Part shown: piece after piece, positions 52,458 through 60,832 of the stretch | How positions within the stretch are numbered: the first letter of the stretch is position 1 | Layout of the letters: every line of letters begins with the position of its first letter | NCBI RefSeq assembly: GCF_008974245.1 | Contig: NZ_BBZI01000005.1 | Coordinates: forward strand, 1,722,751-1,786,750 | From: Streptomyces abyssomicinicus | GTDB taxonomy: Bacteria > Actinomycetota > Actinomycetes > Streptomycetales > Streptomycetaceae | DNA: 64,000 bases | Direction: 5' to 3' | Notes under the pieces: generated by a model | The model's input: only the letters and a program-made list of their open reading frames with translations | The model's database searches: none | Told to the model about the DNA's origin: nothing | Translations under genes and position numbers: made by a program

Positions 52458-53123
52458 TCAGCGGGGCAGCCCCAACTCGCCGGCGCGCAAACCGGCCTGG
52501 AAGCGGGAGCCGGCCTCGAGTTCGGCCATCAGCCTGGCCACACGCCGCCGGTACGTGCGCAGTGAGACGCCGAGTCGTCTGGCCGCCGATTCGTCGGTGA
52601 GCCCCGAAGCGAGGGCTTCGAGGATCACGCGGCCGTCGGCATCGAGGTGCGGGACGTCTGTGCGTAGATAGGTCTCGAGATCGACGGCGGCGTCCCAGAG
52701 CGCCCGGAGGAGCGAGTGCACGCCCTCGACCAAGACCGGTGACGTCGTCACGATGTACTCCCGTCCGGTGGGGGTCTCCTGGCCGGCGAGGATCATCACC
52801 CGCCGGTCGATGAGGATGGTCTCGTGCGGCAGAGGCGAACGGCTGATCCGCACGAGAGCGCCCCTGCTGCGCACAAGCCGCAGGTGGGCGCGGGCCTCCT
52901 CGTCGGCCAGTGCCACCGGGCTGAGCAGTTTGCGAGGGGTGACGGCAGCAGGACCTGCCGCCCGCATCCGATTCCGGACCGCGGCCCTGGTTCCCGGTTG
53001 CGACCAGGTCCTGAGGTCCCGGGCGGCGCACAGGAAATCGGTCCGCACGGACGCGAAGAGATGACCTGCGCGCGCGATCAGCTCTGCGTCTCCCCGCACC
53101 GAAAACAGCTCGTCGCTCCCCAT
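52458..53123 (-). CDS. LuxR-type HTH regulator
   Basis: A 221-aa protein from the ATG at 53123. The C-terminal helix-turn-helix (ILEALASGLTDESAARRLGV then SLRTYRRRVARLMAELEAGS) is a LuxR/GerE output domain. The N-terminal part (about 1-145) is a PLD-like or unknown sensing region with RSRGALVRISRSPLPHETIL. No receiver domain is present. It is divergent from the aldo-keto reductase at 53182 and is its likely regulator. Confidence 0.82.
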   Translation of the reverse strand: MGSDELFSVRGDAELIARAGHLFASVRTDFLCAARDLRTWSQPGTRAAVRNRMRAAGPAAVTPRKLLSPVALADEEARAHLRLVRSRGALVRISRSPLPHETILIDRRVMILAGQETPTGREYIVTTSPVLVEGVHSLLRALWDAAVDLETYLRTDVPHLDADGRVILEALASGLTDESAARRLGVSLRTYRRRVARLMAELEAGSRFQAGLRAGELGLPR

Positions 53124-53133
53124 TCCGTCAGTC

Positions 53134-53149
53134 TGGCAGCAAGTTGCCA
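53134..53149. promoter_or_regulatory. Inverted repeat in the LuxR/AKR divergent gap
   Basis: TGGCA-N6-TGCCA lies 11 bp upstream of the luxR-type start, in the only non-coding space between the two genes. The arms are short, so this is a weak operator candidate. Confidence 0.35.
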
Positions 53150-53181
53150 CGAACTCGCCGGGAGTCGTGCCGGCGGACACC

Positions 53182-54111
53182 ATGAGCGTCATGACGAGCA
53201 AGACGTTCTCCCTCGGCGCAGAGCTGACGGTCGATCGACTCGGATTCGGCGCGATGCGCCTGGCGATGGGTACCTTCGCCGGTCCGGCGAGAGATCCCGA
53301 GACGGGCATCGCGGTGCTCCGCCGGGCTGTGGAGCTGGGGGTGAACCACATCGACACGGCCGGCTTCTACGGCAGGGACGCGGTGTGGGCCAACGAGCTG
53401 ATCCGTGCTGCCTTGACCCCCTACCGTGACGACCTGGTGATCGCGACCAAGGTGGGGCCGTTACCGGGACCGAACGGTGTGCCGAGTGGGCAGGCGACGG
53501 CTGCTCAACTGCGTGGCCTGATCGAGGCGGAGCTGCGCAGTCTGGGACTGGACCGGCTCGACCTGGTCTATCTGCGGGTGGGCGGAATGACCGGGCCGGG
53601 CCATGAGTCGATCGCCGAACGGTTCGCGGTCCTGGCGGAGCTCCGTGCGGAGGGGCTGATCCGGCACCTGGGCGTCAGCAACGTCGACGCCGCCCAGCTT
53701 GCCGAGGCCCGGGCGATCGCCCCCGTCGCGGCCGTGCAGAACCGGCACACCAGCGGGATGGAGCTGCTGGCGGAGTGCGAGGAAGCGGGCATCGCGTACG
53801 TGCCGTACTTCCCGCTCGGCGGCGGAGTCGGCAGCAGCCCGCTCGACGCCGAACGGCTCCGCAAGGTCGCAGCACGTCTGGGCGCGACCACGGCGCAGGT
53901 CGCGATCGCCTCGCTGCTGACGAGCTCCCCGACGGTACTGGTGATCCCGGGTACCGGTTCACTCGCACACCTGGAGGAGAACCTTGCGGCACACGCCCTC
54001 GAACTCGGCGACCAGGACCTCAGCGACCTACGCGGCCAGGGGGTTCCAGACGGTCCTGTTCGATGTCCCGCTCCGGACGGTTCCAGCAGCGGGGCGGGGG
54101 AGCCGCGATGA
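53182..54111 (+). CDS. Aldo/keto reductase
   Basis: A 309-aa (beta/alpha)8 reductase with RLGFGAMRLAMGTF, HIDTAGFYGRDAVW (Asp and the active-site Tyr), a Lys in VIATKVG, HLGVSNVDAAQLAEA and the late cofactor loop VLVIPGTGSLAHLEENL. The usual catalytic His of the fourth strand is replaced (DLVYLRVGG, where many have DLyylH), as in some subfamilies. The start is ATG 53182 or 53191. The C-terminal 20 residues (DGPVRCPAPDGSSSGAGE) are unusual and may be a frameshifted tail. Confidence 0.85.
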   Translation: MSVMTSKTFSLGAELTVDRLGFGAMRLAMGTFAGPARDPETGIAVLRRAVELGVNHIDTAGFYGRDAVWANELIRAALTPYRDDLVIATKVGPLPGPNGVPSGQATAAQLRGLIEAELRSLGLDRLDLVYLRVGGMTGPGHESIAERFAVLAELRAEGLIRHLGVSNVDAAQLAEARAIAPVAAVQNRHTSGMELLAECEEAGIAYVPYFPLGGGVGSSPLDAERLRKVAARLGATTAQVAIASLLTSSPTVLVIPGTGSLAHLEENLAAHALELGDQDLSDLRGQGVPDGPVRCPAPDGSSSGAGEPR

Positions 54112-54134
54112 CGGTCGGGGGTGGTCGGGTGGGT

Positions 54135-55046
54135 TCAGTCGCCTCCGCCGAAGTCGCCGCTGTCCGAGCCGCCGTCATGGGTGTCCGAGTCGGCCGTGTC
54201 GTCGAGGTCGTGCCGGGGGGTCGTACGGCCGCTGCGGCTGGGGCTGTCCGCCGGGCGTGAGCTTGTTGTCCTGGGAGGTGTGCGCCGGTCGGACGGCGTG
54301 GACGAGCTGACGACGGCCACCCGGTGGCGAGTGATGCTGTCCTCGCCGGCCAGGGCCCGGTTGACGGCGGCGCGGCAGTGACGGGTGAAGCGGGGCCAGG
54401 GGCGGGCCGTACGGGCGGGCCAGATCGCCGCGAGGGCGGCCAGCACGGCCCACAGCGGTATCCAGACGGTCGTCCACATGCCCGGATCCCTGGAGGGAAG
54501 TCCGGGCACGGGCACCGGACACCGCGCGATCATCGCGTGCAGGGACAGGCCGAACGCAGTGACGAGGGCGGCCGTCAGCGAGCGGGTGCGGTATGTGCCG
54601 AACATGCTGCGCAGCGGCGGACGACGTGACCGGAGGACCTTGCGGAACCGCGCGAAGCGGGAGTCCTCCAGCAGCTCGTACACCGTGGTGCCCTCGTGCC
54701 GGCGCAGGGTTGTCACGAGCGCTGCCCGTACCGGGTCCTTCTGCGTGCCGAGGCGTCCGCGCCGCACCGTGATCCGGCCCGTCTCGTCGACCTCGGCGTC
54801 GCCGGCCAGGACCAGCAGGCGGACGGCCACCTGCGCGGCGTAGCCCTGCTGTTGTGGCGACGCGCCGTCCCACGAGGCGCCGAGCCACCACGCCGCCTGG
54901 ATCGGATCCACACCCGCTGCGAGGACGTCCTTCAGGAACGTGCGCTCGTCCCGTGTGCGCCGCCACCAGGCCGCGTACAGCGCCGCGTTGACTCCTGCGA
55001 ACGCGATCAGCCAGCCGGCGGCGATCCATGCCATGCCGCCGCTCAT
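54135..55046 (-). CDS. Membrane protein, possibly TIGR04222-like
   Basis: A 303-aa protein with an N-terminal membrane helix (MAWIAAGWLIAFAGVNAALY) and two more hydrophobic segments near residues 160-215. A cytosolic domain (about 60-150) contains LRRHEGTTVYELLEDSRFAR. The C-terminus is a low-complexity Ser/Thr/Asp tail ending GGSDSGDFGGGD, as in TIGR04222-type actinomycete membrane proteins. The family link is tentative. ATG 55046 was chosen over the longer frame. Confidence 0.65.
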   Translation of the reverse strand: MSGGMAWIAAGWLIAFAGVNAALYAAWWRRTRDERTFLKDVLAAGVDPIQAAWWLGASWDGASPQQQGYAAQVAVRLLVLAGDAEVDETGRITVRRGRLGTQKDPVRAALVTTLRRHEGTTVYELLEDSRFARFRKVLRSRRPPLRSMFGTYRTRSLTAALVTAFGLSLHAMIARCPVPVPGLPSRDPGMWTTVWIPLWAVLAALAAIWPARTARPWPRFTRHCRAAVNRALAGEDSITRHRVAVVSSSTPSDRRTPPRTTSSRPADSPSRSGRTTPRHDLDDTADSDTHDGGSDSGDFGGGD

Positions 55047-55487
55047 GACAGGGAACCCGCCGCCCCGCTCGATGGGTATGACACCGGACACCACCCCCGC
55101 CGGCCGCCTTGTCTCCCCACGTCTGCCGCCAACGGCCGTATGCAGCAGTCCACTTGGCGAAGTCTGCCACCATGCCGGGCAGCCGGCCTCGAGTGCGCCA
55201 TGGTTCTCACTGACGCACCACCGATGCGAGCGGACCGGCCGTGCCGATGGTGAACACGCGTGCGCAGCAAGCGTGAGCCGGTCAAGTGACCTGAGTCAGA
55301 GGATTCTCATCCCGTTCCAGCAACAATGAACCCTGTGGACCGTCCGCTGCACCTCGACCGCGCGCTCGATGAGTTCGACCCGCCGCGCTGGGCGCCTCCT
55401 GGCTCCGACGCGACCCCCTGTTGTACCGCGGCGAGCCTCGCACGCTTTCGGTGACCGGTCCGCTGCCCGTCTGCCTGGTCCGTCGTG
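55047..55487. other. Gap with a cupin-like N-terminal scrap at about 55326-55430
   Basis: From ATG 55326 the plus strand reads MNPVDRPLHLDRALDEFD and then breaks up. This resembles the start of small cupin proteins (RPLHLD-ALD-FDALWSPRIV). The metal-binding barrel is missing. The rest of the gap shows no gene. Confidence 0.35.
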
Positions 55488-56732
55488 CTACCCACGGCCA
55501 CGGTCTTCCTGTACCGCTCGCAGCGACAAGGACACCCGTTCCCGGACCATGTCGACGTCGACGATCTCGGCCGTGATCTCCTGGCCGACGCTGACGACGT
55601 CGGACGGGTGATGGAACGGACGCCGGGACAGCTCCGGAATGTTGATCACCGCGGTGAAGCCGCCGATGTCCACGAAGGTGACACCGAAGCCGGCGATGCC
55701 CGTCACCGTGCCGGTGACGAGCCTGCCGCGCCGCAGGGTCTTCAGAAAGGCCCAGTCCCGGTCGCTGGGCGTCGGCTCGGTCTGCCAGCGAGCGCGCAGA
55801 ACACCGTCGCTGTCGGGCAGCACCGCTGTGAACAGGGGGAGATCCTCACCGGCATACACGGAGAGGGTGCCGGCAGCACGCGCGCTGACGAGCCGGGAGG
55901 TCACTGCCTCGAACTGGGTCTCGTCCGCGACGGTGCTGGTGATCTGCCCGTTCTCGTCCTCCAGGACGATCTCCACCAGGCCCTCGTCGGGCAGCGACGC
56001 CAGAGCCGTGTCGACGTCGGTGAGCAGGTCCGGCCAGACCGCCAACTGGGAGCGCGGGACCAGCTGGGCGCGCACGGTCTCGGCGTTGTCGCGGGTGAGG
56101 CGGTGCCAGCGGGAAGTGTTGGAGGCGAAGGACTCCTGCAGGAACACGGCGCGGTGGGTGCTGACGGTCCAGTGCAGACGGGCCCAGAAGTCGGCGTCGG
56201 CCGGGCGCTGCACGTACGCGGGTTCCTCGGGGGTGAAGTCGTACGGCGACCTCTCCAGGCGTTCGGGGAACAGCCCGAGCGCGCGGGTGCGGGTCAGCGC
56301 GGCTTCGCAGGGGCGGCTGCTGCCTATGTAGAGGTACTGGTCCCAGCCGACGTGCACCGTGAACGCTCCCTCTGCCTCCAGGCGGCACCAGGCGCCGCTG
56401 TCGCGGAGCATGACCCGGACGAGTTCCAGGCCCGCGGCGACCGGCACCAGCGCACCGTCGTGGAATCCGGTGGGGCCGGCCGGGAATAGGTCGGCCAGGC
56501 CGTAACCGTCGACCGGTGCTTCCAGGCCGAAGTGGGCCAAGCCGCCGAGCTGCGGCTCACGGATGGCCAGTTGCTCGACACCGGTCTCCTGGGCGAAGGC
56601 GGCGATGGCCTCCAGGTAGGCGGCTTCGACCGGTCCGTGATCGCTGGTCGCGGGCTCGGTGCCGGTGTAGTGGCCGTGCTGATCGCGGTCGGCGGGGTCG
56701 TACTTGGTGACTCGGTGGACGTAGGGCAGCAC
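55488..56732 (-). CDS. S1 RNA-binding domain protein, one S1 repeat
   Basis: A 414-aa paralogue of the protein at 722-2281. It shares the N-terminal domain (YVHRVTKYDPADRD, TGFHDGALVPVAAGLELVRV, WCRLEAEGAFTVHVG, LGLFPERLERSPYD) and the central RWHRL and AVWPDLLTDV segments. Only one S1 domain is present, at about 335-410 (LRRGRLVTGTVTGIAGFGVT then SLSLRAVQED). GTG 56732 is the likely start by alignment with the paralogue. An open upstream frame to 56937 (MVQQHQSGEHIVADLVG in another frame) may be a scrap. RNA binding is inferred. Confidence 0.83.
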   Translation of the reverse strand: MLPYVHRVTKYDPADRDQHGHYTGTEPATSDHGPVEAAYLEAIAAFAQETGVEQLAIREPQLGGLAHFGLEAPVDGYGLADLFPAGPTGFHDGALVPVAAGLELVRVMLRDSGAWCRLEAEGAFTVHVGWDQYLYIGSSRPCEAALTRTRALGLFPERLERSPYDFTPEEPAYVQRPADADFWARLHWTVSTHRAVFLQESFASNTSRWHRLTRDNAETVRAQLVPRSQLAVWPDLLTDVDTALASLPDEGLVEIVLEDENGQITSTVADETQFEAVTSRLVSARAAGTLSVYAGEDLPLFTAVLPDSDGVLRARWQTEPTPSDRDWAFLKTLRRGRLVTGTVTGIAGFGVTFVDIGGFTAVINIPELSRRPFHHPSDVVSVGQEITAEIVDVDMVRERVSLSLRAVQEDRGRG

Positions 56733-56953
56733 GTCACTGTCCGCGGGAGGTCGAAGGCGCGGGTACGTTCTGGTGGTGTTCGAGGAGGCGGTGGGCGACG
56801 GTGGCGCGGATGAGGGAGGGGCCGACGAGGTCGGCGACGATGTGCTCGCCGGATTGGTGCTGCTGGACCATGCGTTGCTCCGACACAGATCGTGCCCTCG
56901 CTTCCATGAGCACGGGCGGGGCGGCATACGGAGTCACCTTTGCCTACCGGTTG

Positions 56954-57562
56954 TCACGCCTGTGAGGCAATGCTCTGCCAGCCGTTCTCGAGGAGGTCGA
57001 AGGCGCGGTTGAGGGCTTCGGTGCTGTCGTGGTGCCGGCGGGCGGCGCGGGGTGCTTCGAGGGCGAAGTGGGCGAGGGCGGTGCAGGCCGGGTCGTCCGC
57101 GGGAAGGCCGCTCTCCTCGGCGATGACCTGGGCCAGGGCGGCCGTGTTCTCCAGCCACGTGGCGTGCTGGTAGTCGAGCAGGGCCGGAGTGCTGTTGACC
57201 AGTTCCAGGAAGGCGGTGACGCCGGGCTCGTCGCCAGGGCGGAGCCGGCGGTTGCGCAGGGCGTGCTCACGCAGGGCGGCCGGGACGGACTGGCCCTGAG
57301 GGCGCTCCCGTACCGCGGCGAGCTGGAGGGCCTTCCTCTCGTCCTGCCGGTCGAAGACCAGGGCCTCCTTGCCGGAGAAGTGCTTGAACAGCGTGGTGGT
57401 GGACACATCGGCCGCGTCCGCGATCTCGCGGATGCCGACGTCGTCGTAGCCGCGCTCGAGAAAGAGGCGCAGGGCTGCGTCGGCGATCGCCTGGCGGGTG
57501 GCTGCCTTCTTGCGCTCGCGGCGCCCCATCGGCGCGGCGGCGACGTCTCCGTCATCGGGCAT
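56954..57562 (-). CDS. TetR-family regulator
   Basis: A 202-aa protein with the helix-turn-helix RQAIADAALRLFLERGYDDV, GIREIADAADVSTTTLFKHF and a helical C-terminal domain (TAFLELVNSTPALLDYQHAT). It is divergent from the FAD monooxygenase at 57700. A TetR-like inverted repeat lies in the gap, so it is the likely repressor of that enzyme. The inducer is probably the enzyme's substrate. Confidence 0.9.
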   Translation of the reverse strand: MPDDGDVAAAPMGRRERKKAATRQAIADAALRLFLERGYDDVGIREIADAADVSTTTLFKHFSGKEALVFDRQDERKALQLAAVRERPQGQSVPAALREHALRNRRLRPGDEPGVTAFLELVNSTPALLDYQHATWLENTAALAQVIAEESGLPADDPACTALAHFALEAPRAARRHHDSTEALNRAFDLLENGWQSIASQA

Positions 57563-57597
57563 GGCGACAGGCTACACCATCAGTGGAACGACCAAAA

Positions 57598-57616
57598 AAG
57601 TGAACTCGTTGCACTT
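57598..57616. promoter_or_regulatory. TetR-type operator of the FAD monooxygenase
   Basis: AAGTGAACTCGTTGCACTT has perfect AAGTG/CACTT arms and near-symmetric AAC/GTT inside. It sits midway between the tetR and monooxygenase starts. Confidence 0.5.
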
Positions 57617-57699
57617 ATTTCTCTGGTGTGCTTTTCTGCTGAGGCGGGCCCTTGGAGCTGCCCGCCCCCCATGCCGGACCACAGGAACGGAGCACCACC

Positions 57700-58842
57700 A
57701 TGACCATCACGCCCACGCCCGCGCCCCGCATCGCGGTCATCGGCGCCGGCCCCGGCGGCCTGACCTGCGCTCGCGTCCTCCAGGTGCACGGCGTCGCCGC
57801 GACCGTCTACGACCGCGCGTCCGGCCCCGACGACCGCAACCAGGGCGGCACCCTCGACCTGCACCCCGACGACGGTCAGGCCGCCCTGAAAGAAGCCGGA
57901 CTGCTGGAGGAGTTCTTCCGCCTCGCCCGCCCCGAGGGCCAGGAGATGCGGCAGTTCGACGCGGCCACGGGAAACCTCCGCTTCCACCACGAGCCCGCCG
58001 AGGGCCAGCTCTCCGCCCCCGAGATCGACCGCGGCCAGCTGCGCGACCTCCTTCTGGACGCCCTCACCCCCGGCACGGTGCGCTGGGGCCACGCCCTGCA
58101 GAGCGTCGAAGGTCCCGCCGACGGTCCCCGGCGGCTGCACTTCGCCAACGGCACCGTCGTCGAGGCCGACCTCGTCATCGGTGCCGACGGCGCATGGTCC
58201 AAGGTCCGGCGCGTCCACTCCTCCGCCATCCCCCGGCACATCGGCGTCAACTACCTCGAAGCGTGGTTCCACGACGTCGACGACCGGCACCCGGAGATCG
58301 CCGAAATCGTCGGCCTCGGCAGTGCCATGGCGGCCGACGGCGACCGCTGCCTGTTCGCCCAGCGCAACAGCGGCGGGCACATCCGCGTCTACATCATCCA
58401 GGCCGGCCCCGCCGACTGGCTGGCCCGGGCCGGACTCACCGAGCAGGACACCGACCGGATCCGCACCCTGCTCCTGGACCGCTACCGCGACTGGTCACCG
58501 GGCCTGCGCCGACTCCTCACCGACAACGACGGCCTTTACCTGGACCGCCCGCTCTACGCCCTGCCCGTCCCGCACACCTGGGAGTCCGACCCCACCGTCA
58601 CCCTGCTGGGCGACGCCGCCCACCTCATGCCCCCGCTCGGCGTCGGAGTGAACCTCGCGATGCTCGACGCCTGCGAACTCGCCCTCGCCGTCGCGGGTCA
58701 CGACACGGTCGCCGACGCCATCCGCGCCTACGAGAAGACCATGCTGCCCCGCTCCACCGAGATGCAGAGCGCCCTCGACGGCGCCGCCGCCGGCCTGCTG
58801 TCCGACGAGCCCTTCGACCCCAGCCATCTCGACGCCGACTGA
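57700..58842 (+). CDS. FAD-dependent monooxygenase, TetX/PHBH-like
   Basis: A 380-aa flavoenzyme with the FAD-binding GAGPGGLTCARVL near residue 13, a DG motif (VIGADGAWSKVRR) and the ribityl loop GDAAHLMPPLGVGVNLAMLD. These are the three hallmarks of group A aromatic hydroxylases. GGTLDLHPDDGQAAL and the overall size are closest to TetX-type tetracycline-modifying or related enzymes. Oxidative inactivation of a drug-like aromatic compound is inferred. It is controlled by the divergent TetR gene. Confidence 0.87.
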   Translation: MTITPTPAPRIAVIGAGPGGLTCARVLQVHGVAATVYDRASGPDDRNQGGTLDLHPDDGQAALKEAGLLEEFFRLARPEGQEMRQFDAATGNLRFHHEPAEGQLSAPEIDRGQLRDLLLDALTPGTVRWGHALQSVEGPADGPRRLHFANGTVVEADLVIGADGAWSKVRRVHSSAIPRHIGVNYLEAWFHDVDDRHPEIAEIVGLGSAMAADGDRCLFAQRNSGGHIRVYIIQAGPADWLARAGLTEQDTDRIRTLLLDRYRDWSPGLRRLLTDNDGLYLDRPLYALPVPHTWESDPTVTLLGDAAHLMPPLGVGVNLAMLDACELALAVAGHDTVADAIRAYEKTMLPRSTEMQSALDGAAAGLLSDEPFDPSHLDAD

Positions 58843-58940
58843 GCACACACCCCGCACGTGGACAGCCCCTGTTTCGCGGTCACCCACTCCTGATGCGTCG
58901 GGCTGACCCCGAAGCGAACGGACACCAGCGCATCACGCGC

Positions 58941-59531
58941 TCACTCGGCCGCGACGGGTGCGGCCGACCTGGCGGCCTGCTCGATCTTCGCGCAGTGGGC
59001 CGCACGGGCTTCCTCGTCGATCTGCTCCTCGTATTCGGGGCGCATCCCGGTCCGGCCGTCGAGGCCCTCGCGCAGGACATCGGCGTGCCCTGTATGCCGG
59101 TTCGTCTCGCCGAGGACGTGGACCAGGACGGCGAACAGGTTCGTGTTCGGCTGCGGCTCCGGCCACCACGGCACGTGGCCGGGGGCGTCGAGGGAAAGCG
59201 CGTCGATCGTCGCGTCCGCGTGTTCCCACGTGCGCCGGTAGTACCCGATGAGCTGCTCGCGGGTCTCGTCCTCGGCCGCCCACAGATCACTGCCGTGGGA
59301 GTGGTCCTGCCACCGGGGCAACGGTTCCGCGGAAGGGCGGTCGAAGACCTCGCCGAAGTACCTGGCCTCGACGGTGGCCACGTGTTTGACCAGACCGAGG
59401 AGATTGGTCCCGGTCGCGGTCAAAGGCCGGCGGGCGTCGTATTCGGACAAGCCGTCGAGTTTCCAGAGCAGCGCCTTGCGGTCCCGCCGCAGTCTCCCGT
59501 GCAAGGTCTCTTTCGCGAAGTCGTCGATCAT
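58941..59531 (-). CDS. DinB-family (DUF664-type) protein
   Basis: A 196-aa protein from the ATG at 59531. The four-helix DinB/YfiT pattern is seen: ALLWKLDGLSEYDARRPLTA, NLLGLVKHVATVEARYFGEV (with a His that can bind metal) and ETNRHTGHADVLREGLDG with two further His. Such proteins are metal-dependent thiol transferases or of unknown role. The ATG is followed by MIDDFAKETLHGRL. It is a single gene. Confidence 0.82.
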   Translation of the reverse strand: MIDDFAKETLHGRLRRDRKALLWKLDGLSEYDARRPLTATGTNLLGLVKHVATVEARYFGEVFDRPSAEPLPRWQDHSHGSDLWAAEDETREQLIGYYRRTWEHADATIDALSLDAPGHVPWWPEPQPNTNLFAVLVHVLGETNRHTGHADVLREGLDGRTGMRPEYEEQIDEEARAAHCAKIEQAARSAAPVAAE

Positions 59532-59698
59532 GCGGCATGAGCCTGCCATGGGGCTGCTCGTGGTCTCAAGGCCTCTCGATGACCTGGAAGCCCGTGGACA
59601 CCGATTCCGCCGGTCGGAGTCACTGGCAGCCGGACGAGGCGATTCGTGGAAAGGATAAGGAGTGGCCCGTTCAGGGGACGGCTCGGTACGGTCGCCTG

Positions 59699-60070
59699 GT
59701 GTGCGTCTATGCCACGGCTTCCTACAAGCTGCACCACGCGTGCGTGTCGTGTCGTGTCAGCTTCAAGCGGCATGCCGATCCGGAGCGGAAGCATGGCTGC
59801 CCGAACTGCGGCAGGTCCCTGATTTGCGCTGGTCACGACTTCGCTCCGCCACCGAGGCGGGACGTGCGCGGATGGTCCGTGGTAGCCGCGGTGCTGGCTG
59901 AAGGCCTGCGCTATGAGGGGCGTTCGGCCTGTGGGTGCGGCAGGGAGCCGAAGTTCCGTCCGCGGACGCGCGCCGAACTGCGCGCGCGTCGGCTTGCTGC
60001 CGTCAGGGATGGGCTGCCGCTGTCCGAGACGTTGTCCCGGCCGGATCCGCTGACCCCGATCAACCACTGA
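59699..60070 (+). CDS. Zinc-ribbon protein of the family often misnamed 'deoxyxylulose-5-phosphate synthase'
   Basis: About 123 aa from GTG 59699, which is uncertain because the frame is open upstream. It has CVSCRVSFKRHADP and CPNCGRSLICAGHDFAPPP, a four-Cys zinc ribbon, followed by a helix VVAAVLAEGLRYEG, a CGCGREPKFRPRTRAELRAR patch and the end DPLTPINH. I recall such small streptomycete proteins carrying an erroneous deoxyxylulose-5-phosphate synthase label; there is no thiamine-enzyme domain here. The role is unknown. Confidence 0.72.
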   Translation: MCVYATASYKLHHACVSCRVSFKRHADPERKHGCPNCGRSLICAGHDFAPPPRRDVRGWSVVAAVLAEGLRYEGRSACGCGREPKFRPRTRAELRARRLAAVRDGLPLSETLSRPDPLTPINH

Positions 60071-60348
60071 ACCTTCATATCAGCGCTGCCCGAGGGGCGA
60101 ACCGGCCGGGCCTCGCCTCGCGGGGTCCTCTGAGGGACGCCGTCATGCGAGGAACGGGCCCGGTGGTCGGCGCCGGTGACGAGGACGACCTGTCCGGTGA
60201 AGCCGTAGGCGGGATGTCACCGGCCCCGGCCCCGGTCCCGGCCGCGGTCGGTCCGAGGACACCGGAGGTGTCCAGCTCGCGCGGCAGGTCAGGGGAAAAG
60301 ACCTCCAGGGCCGCCGCGCAGACAGCGGCGCGGGGCACGGGCGCGAGG
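60071..60348. other. Gap, no gene seen
   Basis: GC-rich sequence after the zinc-ribbon gene, with a short imperfect CCGGCC-type run near 60220-60250. No coding signal was found. Confidence 0.4.
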
Positions 60349-60681
60349 TCAGACGGCCGGGGCGGCGGCGTACTCGGCATCGGTGACGGGGCTCAGCCAG
60401 TGCACGACGTCGTGGTCGGCGTCGCCCTCGTCGATGGCCAGGTGGACCATCAGCCGGTTCGGGGCGGCGCCGTGCCAGTGCTCCTCGTCGGCCTCGAACA
60501 GCACGCGGCCCCCGGGCCGGATGACCTCGACGGGTCCACCGCGGCGCTGGCACAGGCCGACGCCTTCGGTGACGAAGACGGTCTGGCCCAGCGGATCTGC
60601 CCCGTGACCGTGCCCGGCTGGAGGGATGCCGCCGCCCTCACCCGACCTGCGGAGAACGAGGACGAGTGGCCGCGGAGGCAC
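60349..60681 (-). pseudogene. Cupin-domain gene with broken N-terminus
   Basis: The minus strand reads PLGQTVFVTEGVGLCQRRGG, PVEVIRPGGRVLFEADEEHW, HGAAPNRLMVHLAIDEGD, the C-terminal cupin motif of mandelonitrile-lyase-like small cupins. The preceding WHTH metal-binding segment is replaced by unrelated GHGHGAD, so half of the metal site is missing. The 5' end has therefore been replaced or frameshifted. A plus-strand tail at 60640-60740 (RRHSWGSSVQLGSWAGRVLA) may be a further scrap; 60742-60832 is empty. Confidence 0.6.
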
Positions 60682-60832
60682 TCCTGGGGCTCCTCCGTCC
60701 AGCTGGGCAGCTGGGCCGGACGGGTCCTGGCCCGGCCCTGATCGGGTGGCCTCCGGGCCGCGTCTCCCGCATCCCTTTCCTGCGGCCCGTCAGACTCCCG
60801 GGCACGGTAACCAGGAGCGGTGGGAGCGTGTC

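Noticed and set aside
59699..60070. A deoxyxylulose-5-phosphate synthase
   Set aside because: The protein is about 120 aa with a four-Cys zinc ribbon and lacks any thiamine-diphosphate domain.
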